Positions 1 to 5,831 of a stretch of DNA of 11,326 nucleotides are shown piece after piece. The stretch is from the NCBI GenBank assembly GCA_018969165.1, contig JAGWYX010000046.1, positions 1-11,326 on the forward strand, in the 5' to 3' direction. The notes under the pieces are model-generated. The model ran no database searches. It was not told the origin of the DNA and saw nothing but the letters and a program-made list of their open reading frames with translations. This DNA is from Verrucomicrobiota bacterium (GTDB lineage Bacteria; Verrucomicrobiota; Verrucomicrobiia; Limisphaerales; JAGWYX01). The number at the start of each line of letters is the position of its first letter. Positions within the stretch are counted from its first letter, which is position 1. A program made the translations under genes and the position numbers.

Positions 1-1
1 G

Positions 2-1519
2 ATCGGAGACGAAGCGTTCTCCAACTGCGCAGACTTGACTGGGGTCACGCTTCCCGAGGGTGTGATGACGATCGGCACGAACGCATTCGGCTATTGCACC
101 AGTCTCACCAACGTCGTCATCCCCGAAAGTGTCACTGGGATCGCGGACTATGCGTTCGGACGCTGCCGCAGTCTCACCAATGTCGTGCTTCCCCGCGGCC
201 TGACCAATCTCGGTGCCGGCGCGTTTTGGCGATGCGTCAGTCTGGGGGGTGTCTCGATCCCCACTGGCCTGACCAGCATTGGGGATTCGACCTTCTGGCG
301 GTGCGACGGGCTGACCCGGCTGGTCATCCCGGAGGGCGTCACCAGTATTGGCGACTCGGCGTTTTCCGGCTGCAGCGGCCTCACCAACCTCAGCCTCGGC
401 AGCGGGCTGACCAACCTCGGGGGCTGGGCGTTCTCCGGGTGCGCTGGTCTGACCGCCGTCCGTCTTCCCGGCGGGCTCGTCGGCCTCGGCAGCGCGGCCT
501 TCTCCGGCTGCACCAATCTGGCCCTCATTGCCATCCCGGCCAGCGTGACCCGAATCGAGGATCGGGTCTTTTCCGATTGCTCCAGTTTGACCGCCATCAC
601 CGTCGAGGCGGGCAACCCGGCGTATCGCGGTGTGGACGGGGTGTTGTTCGACCAGGGGCAGAGCCTGCTGCTCGCCTACCCGGGCGGCAAGACCGGCGGT
701 TACACCGTGCCGGATCCGGTGCGTGAGATTGGCGCGGATGCGTTTTCCGGCTGCATCGGTTTGAGCAGCGTGGTGATCCCGAACGGGGTCGAGAGCATCG
801 GGGACAGCGCGTTCGAGGACTGCGCCGGTTTGGTCTCCGTCACGCTCCCGGACGGGCTGGCCAGCCTCGGTTACGCCGCCTTCGCCTCCTGTGTCAATCT
901 GACCAGCATGGCCCTGCCTCCCGGCCTGACGACGATCGCCGACGCCGCGTTTTCGGACTGCACGACCCTCACCACCATGATCCTGCCGGACGGTGTGACC
1001 CGGATCGGTTACGACGCGTTCTACGGTTGCAGTGGCCTGACCAACGTCACGATGGGCAACCACGTCGTCAATATGGGCGACGGGGCGTTCGCAAGGTGCA
1101 CGAATCTGACCGAGCTGACCCTCCCGGAGAGCCTGCTCGGCATCGGCTACGATGCGTTTTCGAGCTGCAGTGGCCTGACCAGCATCCGCATCCCCGACGG
1201 CGTCACCCGTTTGGGTAGCTATGCCTTCAGTTGGTGTGAGGGTCTGACCAATGTCACCCTGGGTGGGGGCTTGGCCTGCATCGAATGGGGGGCGTTCCTG
1301 GGCTGCACCGGCCTGACCAGCATCCGCGTCCCGGACAGCGTGATCAGCATCGAGGAATACGCGTTCGCCTCCTGCACCAACCTCGCCGAGGTCGTGCTCG
1401 GCAAGCGGGTTGCCCGGATCGGCAGCCAGGCATTCGCGGAATGCCACGGGTTGCTCAGTATCACCTTTCCGGAGAGCCTGACCAGCATTGAAGCCGAGGC
1501 CTTCTCGCCGTGCGACGGT
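2..1519 (+). repeat. Tandem 69-bp coding repeats of the LRR array
   Basis: The array encodes about 20 units of 23 codons in perfect phase. Unit boundaries recur at the codons for 'Leu-Thr' following a Cys-x-x triplet. Nearly every unit has the Cys at the same place (GCxx-LT), and the fourth-to-last core position is Ala-Phe. The DNA copies are clearly diverged, so selection on the protein rather than very recent amplification appears to maintain the pattern. One longer unit breaks the phase near 600-750. Confidence 0.9.
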
Positions 1520-1900
1520 TTGGGCGAAATCTATTTTCGTGGCAATGCCCCCGCGGTCCAGGAGACGGCCTTCGCCGCTGGCGGCGAGAAGACCGTTTAT
1601 TACCTGGCGGGCACCGTGGGTTGGGAGGACACCTACGCCGGCCATCGGACCGCGGTTTGGCAGCTCCCCTATCCGGTGGTCCTGACGACCGTTCCCGGTT
1701 TTGGCCTCGGAACGGACGGCTTCGGTTTCACCATTTCGTGGGCAACCAACCTCACGGTCGTGGTCGAAGGCTGCACCAATCTGGCCAATCCGAACTGGTT
1801 CCCCGTCGGAGCCGCCCCGTTAAACGGTGGCTCGTACCACTTCAGCGACCCGGGCTGGACCAATCATCCCGGTTGTCTCTACCGGGCCCGGTCCCTGTAG
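2..1900 (+). CDS. BspA-type leucine-rich-repeat (LRR_5) surface protein, 5'-truncated
   Basis: The reading frame is open from the window edge, so the true start lies upstream; 632 residues are visible. Residues 1-506 or so are about 20 repeats of 23 residues with the pattern LTxVxIPxGVTxIGxxAFxxCxx, the LRR_5 family typified by Bacteroides/Treponema BspA. The series is interrupted once, around positions 596-770, by the variant 'N-P-A-Y-x-x-V-D-G-V-L-F' insert that is usual in this family. The last 70 residues or so leave the repeat pattern and end in a module with NLANPNW, GGSYHFSDP and CLYRARSL, which resembles the N-terminal module of the protease at 8879-5832. The family is generally cell-surface and adhesive, but no anchor or sorting motif follows the final module. 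Export cannot be confirmed because the N-terminus is missing. TTG at position 35 is in frame but is inside a repeat, so it is not the start. Family assignment is secure; ligand and role are unknown. Confidence 0.93.
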   Translation: MGDEAFSNCADLTGVTLPEGVMTIGTNAFGYCTSLTNVVIPESVTGIADYAFGRCRSLTNVVLPRGLTNLGAGAFWRCVSLGGVSIPTGLTSIGDSTFWRCDGLTRLVIPEGVTSIGDSAFSGCSGLTNLSLGSGLTNLGGWAFSGCAGLTAVRLPGGLVGLGSAAFSGCTNLALIAIPASVTRIEDRVFSDCSSLTAITVEAGNPAYRGVDGVLFDQGQSLLLAYPGGKTGGYTVPDPVREIGADAFSGCIGLSSVVIPNGVESIGDSAFEDCAGLVSVTLPDGLASLGYAAFASCVNLTSMALPPGLTTIADAAFSDCTTLTTMILPDGVTRIGYDAFYGCSGLTNVTMGNHVVNMGDGAFARCTNLTELTLPESLLGIGYDAFSSCSGLTSIRIPDGVTRLGSYAFSWCEGLTNVTLGGGLACIEWGAFLGCTGLTSIRVPDSVISIEEYAFASCTNLAEVVLGKRVARIGSQAFAECHGLLSITFPESLTSIEAEAFSPCDGLGEIYFRGNAPAVQETAFAAGGEKTVYYLAGTVGWEDTYAGHRTAVWQLPYPVVLTTVPGFGLGTDGFGFTISWATNLTVVVEGCTNLANPNWFPVGAAPLNGGSYHFSDPGWTNHPGCLYRARSL

Positions 1901-1965
1901 CGTCCGTGCACGGCAAGACCAATTGCGAGCGCGATCCGGGTCGCGTCGTCCGGGACGCCGGACGG

Positions 1966-2016
1966 CGTTAAGGGTCCGTCAAGAAATAAGCTATCCATTC
2001 TTGACGGACCCTAACG
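1966..2016. repeat. Bulged 19-bp inverted repeat at the convergent gene junction
   Basis: The left arm AGGGTCCGTCAAGAA (1971-1985) and right arm TTCTTGACGGACCCT (1998-2012) are perfectly complementary over 15 bp around a 12-nt loop. Skipping A1970, four more pairs form (CGTT at 1966-1969 with AACG at 2013-2016). The LRR gene ends 66 bp upstream, and the TAG stop of the opposing beta-propeller gene (2011-2013) lies inside the right arm. A bidirectional terminator is the obvious reading given the convergent genes, but neither strand shows a U-tract after the stem. A small MITE-like insertion with flanking TA dinucleotides is the alternative. Confidence 0.75.
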
Positions 2017-3333
2017 GTGCGCCACGCGGCCTGGGGAAATATCCAGGCAAACGCCTTCCTTGGTGCTGCGGATGTAGAGGTGACCGTTGCTGATCGCCGG
2101 TGTGCTCCAGCATTTGCCGGTGAGCGCCTTGGTGCGGGCGAGTTCCGTGTAGCCTCGGGGTGTTGCTTGGGTCAACACCAACTCGCCTGCGTCGCCGAGC
2201 ACCAATACCTGGTCGCCGACCCGCACGCAGCCGCCCGGCCCGAAGCCGTCTTTGGACCAGACGATTCTCCCGGTGGCCAGCTCGACGCACTGGAAGGGGC
2301 AGGTGCCGAATTTCTTGAAGCCGAAGAGGCCGTAGAGGCAGCCGTCTTTGTAAACGGGGGTGCTCCAGTGGCTGTTCAAGGTCTTGGCCGGCAACCGCCA
2401 CAGTCCGGTGGCGGTGAACTGGTTGCCGATTCGGGAAATCCGGGCGGCGCCGGCGCCGACGCCGTAGCCGCACGAGCAATAGACGATGTCGCCGCCGACC
2501 ACGGGCGAGGCGGCGCTGGAAACGCTATAGGGAAAGCGGTAGCGCCACAGCACCTGGCCGGTCGCGCGCTCGACGCCGACCAGGCCCTTTTGGGTGAAAA
2601 AGATCACCTGACGCACCCCGAGCAGGGTGACCACGACCGGGGTGGCATGGGTAATAGGATCGTCTTCGCCTTTCCACACGACGTGACCGTCGTGCTTGTC
2701 GATGCCCAGCAGGGCCTGACCGGCCCCGCCGCCCATCACGAAGAGCAAGTCCCCGTCGATGAGCGGCGACGCGGCATTTTCCCAGCCGATGTTCTGGCCC
2801 CCATTCTGGCGGACCAGGTCCCGGGACCAAATCTGGCGTCCGGAGGCGGCGTCCAGGCAGTAGAGACCGAGTTGGGCGGTGGTCGCATAGACGCGGCCGC
2901 CGTCGATGCTCGGAGTCGAGCGCGGGCCGTCTCCGCCGTTATTGGCGGGCGTACCAGTATCGCCGCCCTTTTCATATTTGGCGATGCCCAGGGGCACAGC
3001 CCAGCGTTCCTGGCCGGTCTGGGCGTCCAGGGCCACGCAGACTTCGCGATCGGCGCCCTCCACGCTGCGTTTGACCATCGTGACCGCCAGACCTTGGCCG
3101 ACGGCAAAGGAGCTGAAGCCGTCGGTGAGTGGGGCTTTCCAAATCTGGCGCAAGCCGTTGGCCGGCCACTGGGTCAGGATCTTCTCGGTGCAAACGCCGT
3201 CGTGCGTGGGCCCGCGGTATTGGGGCCAATCGGCGGCGGCGGTGCTGAGGACCAGGCTGAAGAGTGCGACGGCGATCCGCTGGCCAAGAACGGCCGGGCG
3301 CCACTGGGCATTGGGATTGGTGAAAGGACGCAT
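2011..3333 (-). CDS. Secreted PQQ-like beta-propeller repeat protein
   Basis: The product has 440 residues. The N-terminus has a basic stretch, a hydrophobic segment around residues 19-34 and a plausible cleavage after TAAA before DWPQYRGP, so it is probably exported. WPQYRGPxxDGV is the characteristic opening of a large family of planctomycete and verrucomicrobial outer-membrane-assembly-like quinoprotein homologues. Six blade motifs are visible: RQIWKAPL, LDAQTGQERW, LDAASGRQIW, IDKHDGHVVW, VERATGQVLW and VELATGRIVW. They follow the A-x-x-G-x-x-x-W signature of PQQ-like/BamB-like blades. No catalytic dehydrogenase residues or heme motif were seen, so a scaffolding or binding role is likelier than alcohol oxidation. 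No strong Shine-Dalgarno precedes the ATG. The gene follows the DAHP synthase gene on the same strand by 227 nt. Its stop codon lies in the inverted repeat at 1966-2016. The family call is firm, the role unknown. Confidence 0.9.
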   Translation of the reverse strand: MRPFTNPNAQWRPAVLGQRIAVALFSLVLSTAAADWPQYRGPTHDGVCTEKILTQWPANGLRQIWKAPLTDGFSSFAVGQGLAVTMVKRSVEGADREVCVALDAQTGQERWAVPLGIAKYEKGGDTGTPANNGGDGPRSTPSIDGGRVYATTAQLGLYCLDAASGRQIWSRDLVRQNGGQNIGWENAASPLIDGDLLFVMGGGAGQALLGIDKHDGHVVWKGEDDPITHATPVVVTLLGVRQVIFFTQKGLVGVERATGQVLWRYRFPYSVSSAASPVVGGDIVYCSCGYGVGAGAARISRIGNQFTATGLWRLPAKTLNSHWSTPVYKDGCLYGLFGFKKFGTCPFQCVELATGRIVWSKDGFGPGGCVRVGDQVLVLGDAGELVLTQATPRGYTELARTKALTGKCWSTPAISNGHLYIRSTKEGVCLDISPGRVAHR

Positions 3334-3560
3334 AAGACCGCGCGAGCGTCCCCGATCACGGCGCGGGCGTCAACGGGCAAAACACGGGGGGCGGTCCCTG
3401 GGGTCAGGTCTCGACATTTGACATTTTGTCCGTGGGGTTCCCCGCTCGGTCAGGACCCGCCGCCGCAATTTCCGGAGTAGGTCAAACGTCGAGCGGTCGG
3501 GGCGGGAGGCAACCCCGAAGGCAGCCGGATGGGCACGAGGCGGGCGGCCACTGCCTGGGT
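3334..3560. other. Intergenic spacer between the DAHP synthase and beta-propeller genes
   Basis: No convincing gene is present. On the minus strand it contains a TTGACC hexamer (3485-3480) without a good -10 partner. It also has a low-GC motif at 3400-3430 which on the minus strand reads AAATGTCAAATGTC followed by GAGACCTGACCCC. The ATGTCAA unit is partly duplicated in tandem. Motifs of this shape are, from memory, common at the ends of IS or REP-associated elements in environmental bacteria, but no transposase remnant is visible. No clear terminator follows the DAHP synthase stop. Confidence 0.5.
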
Positions 3561-4574
3561 TTACTCCCGGCCGGCGGCGGCGATGAATGGTTTGAGTTCG
3601 CGCATGAGTTGGGCGAAGCCGTCGAGGGTCAATTGCTGGGCGCCGTCGCTCCAGGCCTCGGTCGGGTTGGGGTGCACCTCGATCAGCACGGCGTCGGCGC
3701 CCATGGCGACGGCCCCTTTGCACATGGCGGTGACGAGTTCGGCGCGGCCGGCGGCCTGGCTGGGATCCACGACGACGGGGCAGTGCGATTCCCGTTTAAT
3801 GATGGGCACGGCGGTGAGGTCGAGGGTGTTGCGGGTGTAATGCTCGAAGGTGCGGATGCCGCGTTCGCAGAACATGAGGTTGGGATTCTCGTTGGACAGG
3901 ACGTATTCGCCGGCCAGGAGCCATTCCTCGATGCGCATGGCCAGGCCGCGTTTGAGCAGGATCGGTTTGCCGGTTCGGGCGGCGGCGATCAGGAGTTGGA
4001 AGTTCTGCGCGTTGCGGGTGCCGATCTGGATGATGTCGGTGTATTCGGCGACCATCTCGGCATGGTCCTCGGAGAGCAGTTCGGTGATAACGGCCAGGCC
4101 GGTTTCGGCGCGCGCCTGGGCGAGCAGCTTCAGCCCGGCCTCGCCCAGGCCCTGGAACTCGTAGGGCGAGGTGCGGGGCTTGAAGGCGCCGCCGCGGAGG
4201 ATCGTGGCGCCGGCGGCCTTGACCCGGTGGGCGGTGGTCAGCAATTGCTTTTCGCTCTCGACCGAGCACGGGCCAGCCATGACTTGGAATTTGCGACCGC
4301 CAATGACCTGGTTTCCCGCGCGCACGGTGGAATCGGCCCGGTGCGCCTCGCGGCTGACGAGTTTGTAGCGTTTCTGCACCGGCATGACGCTCTCGACCTG
4401 GGGCCAGGACGCCAAGGTTTCGAGGGTCTGATGGGTTTGCTCGTCGCCGATGGCGCCGACGACCGTGCGCGCGACGCCGCGCATGATGTGCGGGCGGTAC
4501 TTCAGGCGGCGAATTTCTTTGAGCACGGCGGCTTCCTGGTCTTTGGTGATGTTGGGTTTGAGGACGATGATCAT
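3561..4574 (-). CDS. aroF: 3-deoxy-7-phosphoheptulonate (DAHP) synthase, type I-beta with N-terminal regulatory domain
   Basis: The 337-residue product catalyses the first step of the shikimate pathway (phosphoenolpyruvate plus erythrose 4-phosphate to DAHP) in the cytoplasm. Residues 1-72 match the ferredoxin-like (ACT-like) N-terminal domain of Thermotoga-type enzymes, a known feedback site. The barrel follows with MAGPCSVES (residues 99-107), LRGGAFKPRTSPYEFQG, IGTRNAQNF, LLKRG, CERGIRTFE, VVVDPSQAAGR and IEVHPNPTEAWSDGAQQL. Metal ligands Cys103, Glu299 and Asp310 are present, each offset by one from T. maritima Cys102, Glu298 and Asp309. The fourth, His272, aligns with Gln273. The ATG at 4574 is chosen because GGAAAG lies 5 nt upstream and MIIVLKPN is the family N-terminus. 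The open frame continues to 4673 but crosses a terminator hairpin. Expression is probably governed by the attenuator just upstream. Other bacteria call this class aroF, aroG or aroA, so the symbol is only a class label. Confidence 0.95.
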   Translation of the reverse strand: MIIVLKPNITKDQEAAVLKEIRRLKYRPHIMRGVARTVVGAIGDEQTHQTLETLASWPQVESVMPVQKRYKLVSREAHRADSTVRAGNQVIGGRKFQVMAGPCSVESEKQLLTTAHRVKAAGATILRGGAFKPRTSPYEFQGLGEAGLKLLAQARAETGLAVITELLSEDHAEMVAEYTDIIQIGTRNAQNFQLLIAAARTGKPILLKRGLAMRIEEWLLAGEYVLSNENPNLMFCERGIRTFEHYTRNTLDLTAVPIIKRESHCPVVVDPSQAAGRAELVTAMCKGAVAMGADAVLIEVHPNPTEAWSDGAQQLTLDGFAQLMRELKPFIAAAGRE

Positions 4575-4579
4575 GGTTT

Positions 4580-4585
4580 CTTTCC
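4580..4585 (-). promoter_or_regulatory. Ribosome binding site deciding the DAHP synthase start
   Basis: The minus strand reads GGAAAG, then AAACC, then ATG, with a 5-nt spacer. It lies downstream of the terminator hairpin, so a readthrough transcript exposes it. It is one of the clearer Shine-Dalgarno sequences in the window and supports the 4574 start over the upstream in-frame alternatives. Confidence 0.75.
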
Positions 4586-4606
4586 GGCGGCGCGCCTGGG
4601 CTCGAC

Positions 4607-4639
4607 AAAAAAAGAGCCGCAGGCGTGAGGACCTGCGGC
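4607..4639 (-). terminator. Intrinsic terminator in the DAHP synthase leader (segments 3:4 of the attenuator)
   Basis: Minus-strand RNA: GCCGCAGG (4639-4632), an 8-nt loop, CCUGCGGC (4623-4616), then UC and seven consecutive U (4613-4607). The stem is a perfect, GC-rich 8 bp. It lies 32 nt before the DAHP synthase ATG and after a promoter, so it would stop transcription before the gene unless prevented. That position, rather than one after a gene, is what marks it as an attenuator. Confidence 0.88.
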
Positions 4640-4659
4640 GTGGGTTAAAACTGGCTCGA

Positions 4660-4746
4660 TTAACGCGGCCCAACGCGCAGGTCTCCCCGGCGGGTAAAGT
4701 AAGACCGCCAGAAAACGACGCTGAACTGTTGGCCGCTGCGCTTCAT
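4660..4746 (-). CDS. Putative aromatic-amino-acid leader peptide (28 aa)
   Basis: A 28-codon frame runs from ATG (4746-4744) to TAA (4662-4660), between the promoter and the terminator of the DAHP synthase leader. Codons 8-17 read FSVVFWRSYF: three Phe, one Trp and one Tyr in ten codons, in DNA whose composition disfavours such codons. The rest is basic and polar (MKRSGQQ before; TRRGDLRVGPR after), with no family resemblance. The role inferred is to make the ribosome stall when charged Phe, Tyr or Trp tRNA is scarce. No Shine-Dalgarno precedes the ATG, and the predicted transcription start is only about 3-4 nt upstream, so translation may be leaderless. An in-frame TTG four codons upstream is a weaker alternative. 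The peptide need have no function of its own. Confidence 0.72.
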   Translation of the reverse strand: MKRSGQQFSVVFWRSYFTRRGDLRVGPR

Positions 4747-4756
4747 GTTCGAGAGC

Positions 4757-4784
4757 AATCTACCAGAGCCCCGAGCGTCGTCAA
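4757..4784 (-). promoter_or_regulatory. Sigma70-like promoter for the DAHP synthase leader
   Basis: The minus strand has TTGACG (4784-4779; 5 of 6 to consensus), a 16-nt spacer, and TAGATT (4762-4757; 4 of 6). It starts 8 nt after the response-regulator stop codon and ends about 10 nt before the leader-peptide ATG. The predicted start of transcription is near 4750. Its placement exactly ahead of the leader peptide supports it more than the boxes alone. Confidence 0.62.
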
Positions 4785-4792
4785 TGCCCGAT

Positions 4793-5278
4793 TCAGGGCC
4801 AAAACAGCAGCGCCCGCATGGCCTCGAACTTGGCGCGAGTGGCCCGCGCCTCCTTGAGCAGCCGCGCGCACTCGGCCTCGGCCTGCCGACGCCGGGCCCG
4901 TTCCTCGGCCTCGCGCAAGGCGCGGTGGACGGCCGAGCCGAGGGTCTCCAATCGATGCTTCAGGATGTAATCGGCAGCCCCGCTTTGCAGGGTCTCGAGG
5001 GCCAGGGTCTCCTTGGCCGCGCCGGTGACGAAAATGAACGGGGTGTCCGGACACTGCATGCGGGCGATCGCCAGGGCCGTGAAACCGTCAAACGCGGGTA
5101 GCCCGTGGTCGGACAGGATCACGTCGGGGACGCGCTGGTGCAATTCGCGGAGGAACTGGTCCTTGGTGGCTACCCGGCGGACATGGCAGGTCCAACCAGC
5201 CTGGCCCAGTTGCCGTTCTAGGATCTCGGCGTCGGCGGCGCTATCCTCGATCATCAGGACATGCAGGCTCGGCTTCAT
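4793..5278 (-). CDS. Single-domain response regulator with short coiled-coil tail
   Basis: The product has 161 residues. Residues 5-122 form a CheY-like receiver: acidic pair Glu11-Asp12 (MIEDS), phospho-acceptor Asp57 (LSDHGLP), Thr85 (FVTG) and Lys107 (DYILKHRL). Residues 118-155 are a charged, Ala/Arg/Glu-rich helix likely to form a coiled coil. The protein then stops without an output domain. In related proteins this receiver plus helix is followed by PAS and kinase domains, so this may be a shortened hybrid-kinase input or a stand-alone adaptor. The ATG overlaps the TGA of the upstream lipoprotein gene by 4 nt (ATGA at 5278-5275), so translational coupling is probable. No cognate kinase lies next to it; the hybrid kinase fragment at 10765-11326 is more than 5 kb away. 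The DAHP synthase promoter begins immediately after its stop, with no terminator between. Confidence 0.88.
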   Translation of the reverse strand: MKPSLHVLMIEDSAADAEILERQLGQAGWTCHVRRVATKDQFLRELHQRVPDVILSDHGLPAFDGFTALAIARMQCPDTPFIFVTGAAKETLALETLQSGAADYILKHRLETLGSAVHRALREAEERARRRQAEAECARLLKEARATRAKFEAMRALLFWP

Positions 5279-5796
5279 GCCGCGGGATCCGGCCTGGGGT
5301 GACGCGAGCGCTCGGCGGCTTCGACCCCGGCAGCGGGCGGAGGCGTTGCCGGCCCAGCCGAGGCCGGGTGGGCGGGGCTTCCATAATGCTTGCGCATCGC
5401 CTCGAGAATCTGGCGGGAAATCGTTTCGTTGCCGAACGTGCCGACCCGGATGCGGACGTCGGTGGTGCCTTTGCCGGCATTTTTCAGTTTAACGACGATT
5501 TTGGTTTTGTCCGGCGTTTGACCCTGGACCGTGGCATTGAGTTCATCGCGCGCCTTGTCCACGACGGTCACACCGTAGTCCTGCATGGCGGCCGGCACGG
5601 CGGCCCAGGCCTGGTCCAAGGTCGCATTCTCGGTGGCGCGCAGTTCGCCTTTGCTATAAGCGGCCGCCCCGACACCCGCCGCGGCGCCGGCGGCGACGGC
5701 ACCGCCGACCAGCAAGGCGGCGCAGCCGGTCAACCCCGCCGCGCTCAGACTGAGCAACAAGAGTTTGATGCCAGCGGGGCGCGCCTCAGACTTCAT
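5275..5796 (-). CDS. DUF3568 family lipoprotein
   Basis: The product has 173 residues from the chosen start. Residues 1-25 form a lipoprotein signal: Lys/Arg-containing start, hydrophobic LLLLSLSAAG, and lipobox LTGC with Cys25 as the lipidation site. A Gly/Ala-rich stretch (26-47) leads into YSKGELRATENATLDQAW...DYGVTVVDKARDELNATV...VRIRVGTFGNETISRQIL, the pattern of DUF3568, a small membrane-associated family without an assigned biochemical role. A Pro/Ala-rich tail (139-173) follows. The ATG at 5796 is preferred because AAGGTG precedes it and it gives an ordinary signal peptide. An ATG at 5832 overlapping the protease stop (TGATG) is possible and would add 12 residues. The gene sits between the protease gene and the response regulator in a tight same-strand series. 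Confidence 0.85.
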   Translation of the reverse strand: MKSEARPAGIKLLLLSLSAAGLTGCAALLVGGAVAAGAAAGVGAAAYSKGELRATENATLDQAWAAVPAAMQDYGVTVVDKARDELNATVQGQTPDKTKIVVKLKNAGKGTTDVRIRVGTFGNETISRQILEAMRKHYGSPAHPASAGPATPPPAAGVEAAERSRHPRPDPAA

Positions 5797-5831
5797 GTCA
5801 CCTTTGCCATGCATCTTCGATTCTAATCCCA

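Larger units (their letters stand above)
4607..4746 (-). promoter_or_regulatory. Ribosome-mediated transcription attenuator of the DAHP synthase gene
   Basis: Four segments can be drawn on the minus-strand RNA. Segment 1, GCGGCCAAC (4736-4728, leader codons 4-7), pairs with GUUGGGCCGC (4674-4665) in 9 bp with one bulged G. Segment 2, GACCUGCGCGUUGGG (4683-4669), pairs with segment 3, CCCACGCCGCAGGUC (4644-4630). This gives about 14 bp, including an uninterrupted GACCUGCG/CGCAGGUC helix and two single-base bulges. Segments 3 and 4 form the terminator (4639-4616). Segment 2 cannot pair with 1 and 3 at once, nor 3 with 2 and 4. The aromatic codons lie between segments 1 and 2, and the leader stop codon is just past segment 2, the trp/phe-leader geometry. 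Stalling should favour 2:3 and readthrough; full translation should mask segment 2 and permit termination. The pairing is visible in the sequence; the regulation is inferred. Confidence 0.78.

Noticed and set aside
1901..1965. Terminator search just after the LRR gene
   Set aside because: The only local stem (GCGTC/GACGC type pairs near 1943-1966) is short with no U-tract; the strong structure is the inverted repeat at 1966-2016.
2017..3480. 487-codon + strand open frame
   Set aside because: It is antisense to the beta-propeller gene, which has a signal peptide and six blade motifs. Its Gly/Ala/Asp-rich translation has no family motif; it is a GC-driven shadow frame.
3426..4628. 400-codon + strand open frame
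   Set aside because: It is antisense to the DAHP synthase and its leader, with no recognisable domain.
4575..4673. N-terminal extension of DAHP synthase by 33 residues
   Set aside because: The extension would be translated through the terminator hairpin and U-tract, is Arg-rich, and lacks a ribosome binding site. The ATG at 4574 has GGAAAG and the family N-terminus.
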